A stretch of 64,000 nt of DNA from JASJAR01 sp038530285 (GCA_038530285.1 JBCBCY010000008.1:99447-163446); one strand, 5' to 3'. Shown: positions 26,161 through 35,849, numbered from the stretch's first letter. Notes: a model not told the origin generated them from the sequence alone. Made by a program: numbers and translations.

Positions 26161-26892
26161 ATGCCCAACCCCACCGCCGCGATGCTTGTCATTGGCGATG
26201 AAATCCTGTCAGGCCGCACCCGTGATGCGAACATGCACCATCTCGCAGGCCGTCTGTCGCAGGTGGGCATCGACCTGAAAGAGGTGCGCGTTGTCTCAGA
26301 CGATGCCGGCGCAATCATCGCTGCGACCCGTGCGCTGGCGGGGGCCTATGCCCATGTGTTCACATCCGGCGGGATCGGGCCGACCCATGACGACATCACC
26401 GCCGATTGCGTCGCCGAAGCCATGGGGGCCGCGATAGATGTGCGCGAAGATGCCCGCGCGCTTTTGCAGGCCCACTACGATCGTCAGGGCTCGGACCTGA
26501 ATGCAGCGCGACTGCGGATGGCCCGCATTCCCGACGGGGCCAGGCTGATCGACAATCCGGTGTCGGTCGCACCTGGCTTTTCGCTGGAAAACGTCCATGT
26601 GATGGCGGGCGTGCCAAAGATCTTTCAGGCGATGCTCGAAAGCCTGTTGCCGTCGCTTACGGGCGGTGCGCCGCTGGCCACCCAAAGCCTGCCCGTCCAC
26701 CTGCCCGAAGGCGATATCGCAGGCCCACTGGGTGACATCGCGGCGGCCTTCCCCGACCTCAGCTTCGGGTCGTACCCGTTCAATCAGGCCGGCGTGCTGG
26801 GGGCCAATGTCGTTGTGCGCGGGCCCGATGCAGCCGCGCTGGCAGATGCGATGACCGCGCTTAGGGCCGCGTTTCAGGGCCACCTTGGCTAG
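26161..26892 (+). CDS. Molybdopterin-binding (CinA N-terminal / MoaB-like) domain protein
   Basis: A 243-residue protein dominated by a MoCF-biosynthesis/CinA-type domain: LVIGDEILSGRTRDANMHHLAGRLSQVG, then TSGGIGPTHDDITADCVAEAMG. It lacks the CinA C-terminal nicotinamide-nucleotide amidohydrolase domain, so it belongs to the short competence/damage-inducible group rather than to full CinA. The ATG at 26161 has AAGGAAG upstream. The frame is open farther upstream but that part is the antisense of sfsA. Substrate (molybdopterin or NAD derivative) is unknown. Confidence 0.85.
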   Translation: MPNPTAAMLVIGDEILSGRTRDANMHHLAGRLSQVGIDLKEVRVVSDDAGAIIAATRALAGAYAHVFTSGGIGPTHDDITADCVAEAMGAAIDVREDARALLQAHYDRQGSDLNAARLRMARIPDGARLIDNPVSVAPGFSLENVHVMAGVPKIFQAMLESLLPSLTGGAPLATQSLPVHLPEGDIAGPLGDIAAAFPDLSFGSYPFNQAGVLGANVVVRGPDAAALADAMTALRAAFQGHLG

Positions 26893-26989
26893 CCATGCCC
26901 GCGCGACCACAAGCCCTTGAAAAACTAGGTGCTCTGTTGCGCACACCTTCCCTCGGCGGCCATCCTGTGGGACGCTGCGGACATCGGAC

Positions 26990-27949
26990 GTGAAGGGGAT
27001 GAGGATCGTGCAAGGCCGTGCGCTGGCAATCCTGCTTGCCGCTTTGGTGCTTTTTGCGCCTTGCGGCACCTTTGCGCTGACTTTGAATCTGCCCGCCGGC
27101 GCGGTTGAAACGGGCGATGATCGCCGCGCGGCTGACCAATTCCTGCTGCCCATCGGGCCACGCGACGCGACAGGGGGGCCGGGCCTGATGGCCGAAGGCC
27201 GGATCGAACGGCGCGCCTGGAGCCTGCCCGACAGCACCGCGACCCCGTTTCAAATCCTTGCCCCCGTGATCGAGCAACTCGAAGCGCTGGGCTTCAAAGG
27301 CCGCTACGCCTGCCGCGACCGTGATTGCGGCGGCTTTGACTTCCGGCTGGCGCTGGATTTGCTGCCTGCACCCGCGATGTACGTCGATCTAGGGGATTTC
27401 CGCTATGTCGCGGCTGAGCGGGAAGGCCCTTCGGGATTGGAGGTGATCGCCCTTGTCGCCAGCCGGTCCGAAGGGGGCGGGCATCTGCACCTGACGCTTG
27501 TCACCCCGACCGAGACGCCGGATACCTTTCAAGCCACCACCCAGCCGGTCTTGACCGATACCGCGCCGCCGACAAGCGGGTTGGCCGCAACGCTGGATAC
27601 CACAGGGCGCGTGGTCCTGGCTGATCTGACGTTTCAGCCCGGCTCGTCGCAATTGGGCGCGGGACCGTTCGCCTCGCTTGAAGCGCTCGCGGCCTGGCTT
27701 GCGGCGAACCCCGATAAGACCCTCGTGCTGGTGGGTCATTCGGACAATGTCGGCGGGCTTGATGAGAACATCCGCCTGTCGGAACTGCGCGCGCGTGCTG
27801 TTATGCGCGCCCTGACGGAGGGGTTCGATGTGCCGGGCTCGCGGCTTTCGGCCAGGGGTGTGGGGTTTCTCGCACCATTAGTGTCAAACGCCACGCCGGA
27901 AGGACGCCGGCAGAACCGCCGGGTCGAAGCCATCATCGCGGACCCCTAG
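26990..27949 (+). CDS. OmpA-family cell-envelope protein
   Basis: A protein of up to 319 residues with an N-terminal signal sequence (ILLAALVLFAPCGTFA, cleavage near ALTLNL) and a C-terminal OmpA peptidoglycan-binding domain from about residue 215 (FQPGSSQLG, VGHSDNVGGLDENIRLSELRARAV, RLSARGVGFLAPL, GRRQNRRVE). It should anchor the envelope to the cell wall. The start is uncertain: GTG 26990, ATG 26999 and GTG 27008 all fit; AAGGGG at 26993 is well spaced for 27008. The middle (residues about 40-200) is unlike known domains. Confidence 0.83.
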   Translation: MKGMRIVQGRALAILLAALVLFAPCGTFALTLNLPAGAVETGDDRRAADQFLLPIGPRDATGGPGLMAEGRIERRAWSLPDSTATPFQILAPVIEQLEALGFKGRYACRDRDCGGFDFRLALDLLPAPAMYVDLGDFRYVAAEREGPSGLEVIALVASRSEGGGHLHLTLVTPTETPDTFQATTQPVLTDTAPPTSGLAATLDTTGRVVLADLTFQPGSSQLGAGPFASLEALAAWLAANPDKTLVLVGHSDNVGGLDENIRLSELRARAVMRALTEGFDVPGSRLSARGVGFLAPLVSNATPEGRRQNRRVEAIIADP

Positions 27950-27981
27950 TGCGGGGCAGGGCCGCGTGATAGCGACCCCGA

Positions 27982-28854
27982 ATGGGCCCATCGCAGAGCA
28001 TCTTTCTTGGCACGATTTTCGTCATGCTGGCGGCCCTGTGCTTTGGGTCGGTGCCGTTCTTCGCGCGGTCTTTGATCGAAGGCGGGATGCGGCCGGTCGA
28101 TGTGGCGTTCTGGCGGTTCGCCCTGCCGGGGCTGATCTTTTTCCCGTTCGTCTGGCGCGCACGGGTGCACGTCGTGCCGATTGCCTGGGCGGTGTCGGCA
28201 GGTCTTGCGCTGGGGCTGGGGTGGATTGGCTATGCCACGGCTCTGCAAACGTTGCCGGTGGCGACCGTGGGTGTTTTGTACATGACCTATCCGCTGTTTA
28301 CCGCGCTTCTGGGCTGGGTCTGGTTTGGGTATCGGCCAAGCCTTCAAGCGTGGACGGCTGCAGCACTTGTCCTGGTGGCCGCCGCCGTGTCGGCCTCAAC
28401 CGGTCCGGTCTCTGCAGATGACATCCCCGCCATGCTGATCGCGTTGACAGCACCCTTGGGTTTTTCCTATGGCATCGCGGTCCTGACGATGAAGCTCGGC
28501 GATCTGGGGATCATCGCGCGCATGGCGTCCATTCAGCTTGGCACATTGCTTGGGCTTGCACCGCTTTTGTTGGCGACAGGGGGATTGGCCACGCTTTTGC
28601 CGGCCACCACGACAGGCTGGTGGCTGGTTTTTGGCGTGGCGCTTGTCGCGGCATTTGTCCCGCAACTTGTCTATACAATCTGGGCGCCGCGCATTGGTGC
28701 GACCCGCACGGCCATCGCAGGCTCGGTTGAACTGCCAACCATGTTCGTCGTCGGCTGGGTCGCTTTTGCAGAGCCCTTGGGCCTTGGGCAATGGATCGCA
28801 GGCGGGCTGATCCTGGCGGCGATCATCCTAAGCCAGGCGCGCCAAACCGAGTGA
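27982..28854 (+). CDS. EamA-type DMT family transporter
   Basis: A 290-residue inner-membrane carrier with ten predicted spans in two EamA repeats (GSVPFFARSLIEGGMRPVDVAFWRFALP-like first repeat and the second repeat's PQLVYTIWAPRIG). DMT carriers export metabolites or amino acids; the substrate here is unknown. The start at 27982 is an ATG close to the end of the OmpA gene. It converges on a LysR gene from which it is separated by a terminator hairpin, so the neighbours are not co-transcribed. Confidence 0.9.
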   Translation: MGPSQSIFLGTIFVMLAALCFGSVPFFARSLIEGGMRPVDVAFWRFALPGLIFFPFVWRARVHVVPIAWAVSAGLALGLGWIGYATALQTLPVATVGVLYMTYPLFTALLGWVWFGYRPSLQAWTAAALVLVAAAVSASTGPVSADDIPAMLIALTAPLGFSYGIAVLTMKLGDLGIIARMASIQLGTLLGLAPLLLATGGLATLLPATTTGWWLVFGVALVAAFVPQLVYTIWAPRIGATRTAIAGSVELPTMFVVGWVAFAEPLGLGQWIAGGLILAAIILSQARQTE

Positions 28855-28861
28855 TCTGCAA

Positions 28862-28891
28862 TAAGAAAAACGGGCACCCGAAGGCGCCCGT
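28862..28891 (-). terminator. Terminator of the LysR gene (minus strand)
   Basis: The stem ACGGGC (28870-28875) with GCCCGT (28886-28891) is followed on the minus strand by a T-rich run, 28862-28869. It lies downstream of the LysR gene, in the gap to the convergent EamA transporter. Confidence 0.75.
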
Positions 28892-28959
28892 GAGTTGGCT
28901 TAAAATGCTGAGGGAAATACCTTTACACCGCAACAGGAACCGCAGTTACAAACCTGGTT

Positions 28960-29865
28960 TCACCAGACGTCCGGCCCTTTGTCGGCAAAGGAATGGACAA
29001 GAAAGTCGATAAAGGCGCGGACTTTCGGTTGGGTAAACCGGCCCGGCGGATAGACCGCATAGATGCCCTGGTTTTCGGTCGGCAATTCGGGGATCGCTTC
29101 TTCGACCAGACCCTGTTCCATCGCGTCACCGCACAGGAAGGTCGGCAGATAGGCAATGCCCAGCCCGGCGATGGCCGCGTTCAACAGGCTTTGGCCGTCG
29201 TTCACCGTCAGCCAGCCGGCCGTGCGCACCTGGCGCTTTTCGCCCGAGGGTGCCGTGATTTTCCACACATTGCCCGAGGATTGGTTCGAGTAGTGCAGAA
29301 GCTTGTGTTCGTTCAGATCATCGATCTTCTGGGGCCGCCCGTACTTTTCAAAGTACTCTGGTGCCGCGATCATCCGCTTTGTGGTCTCGCACAGCTTGCG
29401 CGCCCGCAGCGTGCTGTCTTCCAGCTCGCCAATGCGGATCGCCATGTCAAAGCCTTCCGAAATCAGCTCAACATAGCGGTTGTTCAGCACCATGTTCACC
29501 GTAATCTCGGGGAATTCCTGCAAGAACTCACCCAAGACAGGCGACAGGTGGTTCACCCCAAAATCGGTTGCTACTGAAATCCGCAGAAGCCCTGACGGCG
29601 CCGATTGCATCGAGGTGACAAGAGCGTCCGCCTCACCTGCATCGTTCAGTACGCGCCGGGCGCGGTCGTAGTAGGCAAGTCCAATCTCGGTCGGGCTTAC
29701 ACGACGCGTCGTCCGGTTCAAAAGGCGCGCCCCAAGGCGTGCTTCCAAGGACGACACATGCTTTGAGACTGCGGATTTGGAAATCCCCATCTTCTTGGCA
29801 GCGTCGGTAAATCCACCCTGATCGACGACGGTCGCAAATGCTTCCATTTCGGTCAGTCGGTCCAT
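28960..29865 (-). CDS. LysR-family transcriptional regulator
   Basis: A 301-residue regulator. The N-terminal winged helix-turn-helix reads FATVVDQGGFTDAAKKMGISKSAVSKHVSSLEARLG, then the effector-binding two-lobe domain (LRISVATDFGVNHLSPVLGEF, MAIRIGELEDSTLRARKL). The ATG at 29865 is chosen over a TTG at 29871. It lies downstream of the dienoyl-CoA reductase on the same strand, with a 206-base gap, so its target could be that gene or others. The inducer is unknown. Confidence 0.92.
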   Translation of the reverse strand: MDRLTEMEAFATVVDQGGFTDAAKKMGISKSAVSKHVSSLEARLGARLLNRTTRRVSPTEIGLAYYDRARRVLNDAGEADALVTSMQSAPSGLLRISVATDFGVNHLSPVLGEFLQEFPEITVNMVLNNRYVELISEGFDMAIRIGELEDSTLRARKLCETTKRMIAAPEYFEKYGRPQKIDDLNEHKLLHYSNQSSGNVWKITAPSGEKRQVRTAGWLTVNDGQSLLNAAIAGLGIAYLPTFLCGDAMEQGLVEEAIPELPTENQGIYAVYPPGRFTQPKVRAFIDFLVHSFADKGPDVW

Positions 29866-30071
29866 CTTCAATTAACCCTTCAGCATGGCCGCCCCCCAGC
29901 GGTTTCGAAGAGGTATCGAGGTCAAACAAGGCGAGAATTTGGTCAGGGGCCGACAATATCGGGGTTTCTTGCGGATCGTATTTGGCCCGGAAACAGGCAG
30001 GGGCCGCGAAACACCTAGTTTTTTTGGAAAATCAACACTGTTCGGCCTTGCGAAACATCGCCGACGCGGGG

Positions 30072-32087
30072 CTAAAGAGCGGCAGCGACCCGCGCACCCT
30101 GGTCGATGGCGCGCTTGGCATCAAGTTCAGACGCCACATCGGCCCCACCGATCACATGCGGTGTCCGGCCGGCTTCGATCAGCGCATCTGCCAACGTCCG
30201 TTCGGAGATTTGCCCCGCGCAAAGCACAATCGTATCGGCTGTGATCACGCTTGGCCCGTCAGGGCCGGTGACATGCAGACCCTCGGCGTCAATCCGGTCG
30301 TAGCTGACACCGCCTTGCATTTTCACACCCGCCCGCGTGAGCGACAGCCGATGGATCCAGCCCGTCGTCTTGCCAAGCCGCTTGCCGGGCTTTTCCGCCT
30401 TGCGCTGCAACAACGCGATCTGGCGCGGTGAGGGGTCTTCAACCGGTTTGGCCAGCCCGCCGCGGGCTTTGGCCGGATCAGTGATGCCCCAATGGGCAAG
30501 CCAGGCGTCTGGGTCCATCGTGTGGCTTGTCCCGCTGTTGGACAGGTATTCCGCCACATCGAACCCGATGCCGCCCGCGCCCACGATTGCGACGCGGTCG
30601 CCCACGGGCACACCGCCCCGCAACACATCGATATAGGACACCACGTTCGGCCCGTCCTGGCCGGGGATTTCCGGGTCACGGGGCTGCACGCCGGTGGCGA
30701 TGACAACCTCATCAAAACCCGCAAGCGCGTCCGCGTCGGCCTTGGCGTTCAGCCTTACCTCAACACCGGCATTTTCTAACCGCCCCGCGAACCAATCCAC
30801 GAGCCCGTGGAATTCCTCTTTGCCGGGGATGGCCTTGGCCATGTTGAGTTGCCCGCCCACAACGCCCGCCGCTTCAAAAAGGGTCACCGCATGGCCGCGT
30901 TCGCCGGCCACGCAGGCTGCCATCATCCCGGCTGGACCTGCACCCACCACCGCCACGGTTTTGGGCGCGTCCGTCGGGGTATAGGCAAGCTCGGTCTCGT
31001 TTGCGGCCTGCGGGTTGACCAGACAGGACGCCAGCTTGCCTTCAAACGTGTGGTCAAGACAGGCCTGATTGCAGGCAATGCAGGGCGCGATCGTGCGGGC
31101 CTGGGCTGCGGCGGCTTTCTTGACGAAATCCGGGTCCGCCAGAAAGGGCCGCGCCATGGATACGAAATCCGCCGCGCCTGCGGCCAGCACGCTTTCGGCC
31201 ACCTCAGGCGTGTTGATCCGGTTTGACGCGACCACCGGCAGGCTGACCTCGCCCCGCAGCTTTTGCGTGACCCAGGTGAACGCGGCGCGCGGCACCGAGG
31301 TTGCAATCGTGGGGATGCGCGCCTCATGCCAGCCGATCCCGGTGTTCAGCACATCGGCCCCGGCCGCTTCGATGGCATGGGCCAGCGCGATAACCTCGTC
31401 AAAGGTCGACCCGCCCGGCACAAGGTCCAACAGCGAAATCCGGTAGATGATGATGAAATCGGCACCCACCGCGGCGCGGACCCGGCGCACCACTTCCACT
31501 GGCAGGCGCATCCGGTTGGCGTAGGATCCGCCCCAGGCGTCGACGCGGGTGTTGGTCTGGGCGGCCAGGAACTGGTTTAGAAGATACCCTTCCGACCCCA
31601 TGATCTCGACCCCGTCATAGCCTGCCGCTTTGGCGTTCAGCGCGGTCTGGGCGAAATCAGCGATCTGCTTTTCGATCCCGGACGTGTCCAAGGCGGTGGG
31701 CGCGAAGGGCGAGATCGGCGATTTGATCGCGGACGGGGCCACTGCGGCGGGCGAATAGGCATAGCGGCCCGCGTGCAAGATTTGCATCGCGATCCGGCCG
31801 CCCGCGTCATGCACCCTGTCTGTGACCACGCGGTGGTTGGCGATCTGGCGGTGGTCGTACAGCCCTGCCGCCCCCTGATAGACCGCGCCTTCGGGGTTGG
31901 GGGCCATGCCACCGGTCACAATCAGGCCGACACCGCCGCGCGCCCGGGTCGCGTAGTACTCCGCAAGCCGGTTCCAATCGCCTTTTTCTTCAAGACCTGT
32001 ATGCATCGACCCCATGATCGCCCGGTTGGGCAATGTCACATGGGCCAATTCAATCGGCTCGAACAGATTCGGATAGGGAAACGTCAT
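30072..32087 (-). CDS. fadH: 2,4-dienoyl-CoA reductase (NADPH-type, FadH-like)
   Basis: A 671-residue flavoprotein joining an old-yellow-enzyme TIM barrel (residues 1-330; FEPIELAHVTLPNRAIMGSMHTGL) to a flavin/NADPH domain, with a 4Fe-4S Cys cluster at about residues 335-355 (CIACNQACLDHTFEGKLASC). FAD and NADPH loops VVGAGPAGMMAA and VAIVGAGGIGFDVAEYL follow. It reduces trans-dienoyl-CoA during beta-oxidation of unsaturated fatty acids. Length matches E. coli FadH. Related enzymes act on enones or trimethylamine, so the substrate is inferred from the domain order. Confidence 0.85.
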   Translation of the reverse strand: MTFPYPNLFEPIELAHVTLPNRAIMGSMHTGLEEKGDWNRLAEYYATRARGGVGLIVTGGMAPNPEGAVYQGAAGLYDHRQIANHRVVTDRVHDAGGRIAMQILHAGRYAYSPAAVAPSAIKSPISPFAPTALDTSGIEKQIADFAQTALNAKAAGYDGVEIMGSEGYLLNQFLAAQTNTRVDAWGGSYANRMRLPVEVVRRVRAAVGADFIIIYRISLLDLVPGGSTFDEVIALAHAIEAAGADVLNTGIGWHEARIPTIATSVPRAAFTWVTQKLRGEVSLPVVASNRINTPEVAESVLAAGAADFVSMARPFLADPDFVKKAAAAQARTIAPCIACNQACLDHTFEGKLASCLVNPQAANETELAYTPTDAPKTVAVVGAGPAGMMAACVAGERGHAVTLFEAAGVVGGQLNMAKAIPGKEEFHGLVDWFAGRLENAGVEVRLNAKADADALAGFDEVVIATGVQPRDPEIPGQDGPNVVSYIDVLRGGVPVGDRVAIVGAGGIGFDVAEYLSNSGTSHTMDPDAWLAHWGITDPAKARGGLAKPVEDPSPRQIALLQRKAEKPGKRLGKTTGWIHRLSLTRAGVKMQGGVSYDRIDAEGLHVTGPDGPSVITADTIVLCAGQISERTLADALIEAGRTPHVIGGADVASELDAKRAIDQGARVAAAL

Positions 32088-32151
32088 TCCTAAAGCTTGA
32101 CGTGCGCGTAAAGCAAAGTCACCCGCGACGCGACGTCATCCTAATGCCCGG

Positions 32152-32538
32152 CTAGTCGCCCGCGCAGTGTCGCCGGAACGCGCGTTTGAGCAGATCAAGC
32201 TCGGCGCGCAAAAGATCAATCTCGGCCCGCAGGTCGGTATCCAGCGGTTCGCCCAAGGCCATCGTGAAACTTTCAAGCATCATGCCGGTGTCGCGGTCGA
32301 CCAGGCAGAAGGTGTGCACGCCCTGGCTTAAGGCGTCGGCCGGAAGGGGCGCTTTGACCTGCCAGGTGCCATCCGCGCTGGCCGACACCTGCGCTTGTGT
32401 CAGACGGTCCCGGCCCAGGCACAGATCGATCACGGGTGCCGGCGCATCCGCATCCAGAAGCGTCAACACCCCTTCCCAGACGCCCGCGCGAATGGCCATC
32501 GGCGTCAGCCGGTACGCAGAAAGGCCGGAATCCTTCAT
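32152..32538 (-). CDS. Hypothetical protein
   Basis: A 128-residue protein I do not recognise. It is mostly beta-like (IRAGVWEGVLTLLDADAPAPVIDLCLG, GTWQVKAPLPADALSQGVHTFCLVDRDTG) with a Leu/Glu-rich C-terminal helix (LRAEIDLLRAELDLLKRAFRRH) that could be a short coiled coil. Its start overlaps the stop of the upstream gene by 4 bases, so the two are coupled and likely share a task. Coding bias matches the genome. No signal peptide or metal motif is visible. Confidence 0.75.
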   Translation of the reverse strand: MKDSGLSAYRLTPMAIRAGVWEGVLTLLDADAPAPVIDLCLGRDRLTQAQVSASADGTWQVKAPLPADALSQGVHTFCLVDRDTGMMLESFTMALGEPLDTDLRAEIDLLRAELDLLKRAFRRHCAGD

Positions 32539-33308
32539 AGCAAAGCCCGCGGTCGGCGCGTGAATGCGATGTCTTCTATCCGGATTTCTTTGAACGCGGG
32601 TCGGTCAAAAATCAGATCGACCCAGGCCCGGCCAAGGTGACGCTCGCGGATTTGGCTATAGGCCAGGTCAAACTCGACAACACGGTCGCGGTCCTCAGCG
32701 GGCACTTCGCGCACAATCTGTTCGGTGTTGGGGCCATGTTGCACGTTCAGCCGTGCGAAGAATTCCAACGGCCGCTCGCTGGTGATGCGCGCTTCCATCC
32801 GGATGATATGGGCCTTGGTCAGCCCATCGACGGCGTCGGCAGGCAGATCGACAACGACCGACAGGTAGGATCCATCAAAGGCGAAAACATCGATGCTGGC
32901 GCCATAGGGCGCCAAAGCGTCCGCGCTTGAATTTCGCGTCTGCCGCATAGTCACTTCCGACCAACTGCAATCGTGATAGAGGGTCGCGTCACCGCCCAGA
33001 TCCGTACTGGCGGTCACGGCGACCGCGCCATAGGGGCGCACCGGCCCCGACCACAGCCCCGGCCGCCAGGCCCAATCGGTATGCAACGGCTTGTGAATGC
33101 CCGCAGCCCCCACCATCGGCAAGGCAAGGCGCCCGTCGGCCACATGCAACACCCGGTCGATCCGCTGTTGCAGCGCACGCGCGCGCCGGCGCAGACCTTT
33201 CAGCACCTCGGGGTCGGTGGCACTTGCCCCATCAGCCAAACGCGTCCAACGGCTGAGCGTGCGCCGCTCAACCCAGGATGCCAACCGACCTGAGACCAAT
33301 CCCGTCAT
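32535..33308 (-). CDS. Hypothetical protein, possibly DUF6478 family
   Basis: A 257-residue soluble protein with a basic N-terminus (WVERRTLSRWTRLADGAS), a Trp-rich part (DWAWRPGLWSG) and a late Rossmann-free beta region. It recalls a Rhodobacteraceae-specific family that I think is DUF6478, but I cannot verify the number. The ATG at 33308 has AGGAG just upstream. It is transcribed in tandem, with a 4-base overlap, with a 128-residue gene of unknown function. No enzymatic motif is seen. Confidence 0.75.
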   Translation of the reverse strand: MTGLVSGRLASWVERRTLSRWTRLADGASATDPEVLKGLRRRARALQQRIDRVLHVADGRLALPMVGAAGIHKPLHTDWAWRPGLWSGPVRPYGAVAVTASTDLGGDATLYHDCSWSEVTMRQTRNSSADALAPYGASIDVFAFDGSYLSVVVDLPADAVDGLTKAHIIRMEARITSERPLEFFARLNVQHGPNTEQIVREVPAEDRDRVVEFDLAYSQIRERHLGRAWVDLIFDRPAFKEIRIEDIAFTRRPRALL

Positions 33309-33366
33309 CACACTCCTCTCGCGGCAAGTTTGCGAGGCTTGGGCGCGGTCATGTCAGTCTTTTCTT

Positions 33367-33999
33367 TCATTCTTCTAAACTTGGCGGATTTTCGCGAAGG
33401 AGCCGATCGGTCAGATCAGACAGCGTGCGCAAACCTAGGCCCGGATCAAGCGGATCGGTTTCAAACCCGATAAGCGTCGCCGTCACCAGGTGCCCGCGCA
33501 CGTCAACCAGGGCGCGCCAATACTCCGGATCGATCCCGGCAGGGCGTTGGCCTGACAGATCGCGCGCGCGCACAAAGACCTGGCCAACACCGGCGCGCGC
33601 TTCGATCACTTCGACCGTCGCGGCCTGTCCGTCCGGTGACAGGGCGCTGCGGCCCGCATCGCTTTCAAAGAAGGCTTCCAGGTCGTCGCTGCTGGCGGCT
33701 GACAATGGGGCGCCTTCACCGGCGGCTGACACAAGTACCGTCAGAACGCCCGGTTGCGCCGGCGCCGCACCCAGGGCGCCGTCCGAAAGCGACGCACAGC
33801 TGCCCAGAACCACAAACGCGGCCCCGTCGGCTTCGCGCACCGTGCCGGGGGCGACGCAATATCCCGGCGGGCCTGCCACCACGACATCCTCCACCAACAG
33901 GACCGAGTCTGGTGCCAGACGCGACACATCCACCGGCACGGCACAGGCCGACAAGGCGAGCGCCGCGCCCAGCGCGACCCTACAGGTCGGGGTAGACAT
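33367..33999 (-). CDS. Predicted lipoprotein downstream of ilvD
   Basis: A 210-residue exported protein. The signal peptide ends in the lipobox LSAC with Cys19 as lipid site (ALGAALALSAC). The remainder is Ala/Gly/Asp-rich with no recognised domain; one region (SAAGEGAPLSAASSDDLEAFFES) looks disordered. Its first 20 bases overlap the end of ilvD on the same strand, so it is likely co-transcribed and translationally linked with ilvD although there is no obvious functional link. The start at 33999 is forced by the signal peptide. Confidence 0.75.
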   Translation of the reverse strand: MSTPTCRVALGAALALSACAVPVDVSRLAPDSVLLVEDVVVAGPPGYCVAPGTVREADGAAFVVLGSCASLSDGALGAAPAQPGVLTVLVSAAGEGAPLSAASSDDLEAFFESDAGRSALSPDGQAATVEVIEARAGVGQVFVRARDLSGQRPAGIDPEYWRALVDVRGHLVTATLIGFETDPLDPGLGLRTLSDLTDRLLRENPPSLEE

Positions 34000-35713
34000 G
34001 GGCTTCTTTTTCGGCGCCCGGATGGGTGACGGCTCCGGTCCGGGTTGCCCCGACCAATTGCGCATATTTCCAAAGCGCACCAGATGCGTAAATCGTTTCA
34101 CGTGGGCCTGCCCAAGCCTCTTTCCGGGTTGCGAGTTCTTCGTCGGTCAAATCCACCGACAGCTCGCCCTTGATGGCGTCCAGTGTAATCACATCGCCGT
34201 CGCGAATCAATGCAATCGGACCGCCATGGGCGGCTTCGGGGCCCACATGGCCGACACAAAAGCCCCGGGTCGCGCCAGAAAAGCGCCCATCGGTGATAAG
34301 TGCGACCTTCGCGCCCATGCCTTGGCCGGAAAGTGCGGCCGTGGTCGACAGCATCTCGCGCATGCCAGGGCCGCCTGCGGGGCCTTCGTTGCGGATGACG
34401 ATCACTTCGCCTTCCTCATATTGGCGCGCCTTGACGGCCTCAAACGCGTCTTCTTCGCATTCAAACACCCGCGCGGGGCCAGTGAATGTCAGCATCTCAT
34501 CTGGCATGCCGGCGATCTTCACGATCGCGCCTTCGGGGGCCAGATTGCCTTCCAGCCCCACAACCCCGCCGGTCTTCGACAAAGGGGCAGCGGCAGGGTA
34601 GATCACGCGGCCATCGGCCTCGCGCGCGACCAAATCCAGCTCTTCGCCCATGGACCGACCCGTCGCGGTCATGCAGTCTTCGTGGATCATGCCGATCTTG
34701 CGCAATTCGTTCATCACCACCGGAACGCCGCCCGCTTCATACAGGTCTTTGGCCACGTATTTCCCGCCCGGTTTCAGGTCGACGAAATAGGGCGTGTCGC
34801 GGAAAATCTCGCAGACATCCTTCAGATCGAAATCGATCCCCGCCTCATGGGCAATCGCAGGCAGATGCAGCCCGGCATTGGTCGACCCGCCGGTGCAGGC
34901 CACAATGCGCGCCGCGTTCTGCAAACTTTTCAGGGTCACGACATCGCGCGCCCGGATGTTCTTTTCGATCAACTCCATCACGGCAGCCCCTGAGGCTTCA
35001 CCGTAAGCATCCCGGCTTTCATAAGGCGCAGGCGCACCTGACGAATTGGGCAGCGCCAGACCAATCGCTTCGGACACACAAGCCATCGTGTTGGCCGTGA
35101 ACTGCCCGCCACAGGCCCCTGCCGACGGACAGGCGACACGTTCCAGAACAGCCAATTCCTCGTCCGAATAATTCCCCGCCTGGTGCTTGCCAACCGCTTC
35201 GAACACATCCTGGACCGTTACATCTTCGCCGTTCAACCGCCCCGGCAGGATCGACCCGCCATAGATGAACACAGACGGCACGTTCAGGCGCACCATCGCC
35301 ATCATCATGCCCGGCAGGGATTTGTCACAGCCCGCAAGACCCACGATCGCGTCATAGCAATGACCCCGCATGGTCAGTTCCACCGTATCGGCAATCGCCT
35401 CGCGGGATGCCAGCGACGACCGCATCCCCTCATGGCCCATCGCGATCCCGTCGGTGACAGTGATGGTGGTGAACTCGCGCGGCGTGCCGCCTTCGCGTTT
35501 GACCCCCAGCTTCACGGCCTGGGCCTGACGGTTCAGCGCGATGTTACAAGGTGCAGCCTCATTCCAGCAGGTGGCCACGCCGACAAAGGGTTGCGCGATC
35601 TCGTCCTCGGTCAGACCCATGGCGTAGAAATACGACCGATGCGGCGCACGGCTTGGCCCCTCGGTCACATGCCGGCTTGGCAGTTTCGTCTTGTCCCACT
35701 TTTTATGCGCCAT
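33980..35713 (-). CDS. ilvD: Dihydroxy-acid dehydratase
   Basis: A 577-residue enzyme of branched-chain amino-acid and pantothenate synthesis that dehydrates dihydroxy acids using an Fe-S cluster. The family blocks are present: GLTEDEIAQPFVGVATCWNEAAPCN with the cluster Cys, MGHEGMRSSLASRE, CDKSLPGMMMAM with another cluster Cys, ACGGQFTANTMACVSEAIG, and GRFSGATRGFCVGHVGPEA with SEARGG-like context. Length is normal. The next gene is a lipoprotein overlapping by 20 bases. No leader attenuator was recognised upstream. Confidence 0.96.
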   Translation of the reverse strand: MAHKKWDKTKLPSRHVTEGPSRAPHRSYFYAMGLTEDEIAQPFVGVATCWNEAAPCNIALNRQAQAVKLGVKREGGTPREFTTITVTDGIAMGHEGMRSSLASREAIADTVELTMRGHCYDAIVGLAGCDKSLPGMMMAMVRLNVPSVFIYGGSILPGRLNGEDVTVQDVFEAVGKHQAGNYSDEELAVLERVACPSAGACGGQFTANTMACVSEAIGLALPNSSGAPAPYESRDAYGEASGAAVMELIEKNIRARDVVTLKSLQNAARIVACTGGSTNAGLHLPAIAHEAGIDFDLKDVCEIFRDTPYFVDLKPGGKYVAKDLYEAGGVPVVMNELRKIGMIHEDCMTATGRSMGEELDLVAREADGRVIYPAAAPLSKTGGVVGLEGNLAPEGAIVKIAGMPDEMLTFTGPARVFECEEDAFEAVKARQYEEGEVIVIRNEGPAGGPGMREMLSTTAALSGQGMGAKVALITDGRFSGATRGFCVGHVGPEAAHGGPIALIRDGDVITLDAIKGELSVDLTDEELATRKEAWAGPRETIYASGALWKYAQLVGATRTGAVTHPGAEKEAHVYPDL

Positions 35714-35789
35714 GTCGGCCCCCCCGTGTTTGGTGTTCGGCTGGGCATAATTGGTCGCGGGGGGCGCGGCAAGAACTGACGCGCCTTAA

Positions 35790-35849
35790 GGGGGCGCTGC
35801 CCCGCTTGCTGGCGCTCGCCCCCCGGGATATTTCTAGGGAGATGAAGGG
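35790..35849 (+). repeat. Dispersed Rhodobacteraceae-type repeat, copy C
   Basis: GGGGGC-GCT-GCCCC (35790-35803) with a spacer, then the core CCCCGGGATATTT and the tail AGGGAGATGAAGG to 35849. It sits between ilvD and the next minus-strand gene, oriented opposite to them. See copy A. Confidence 0.75.
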
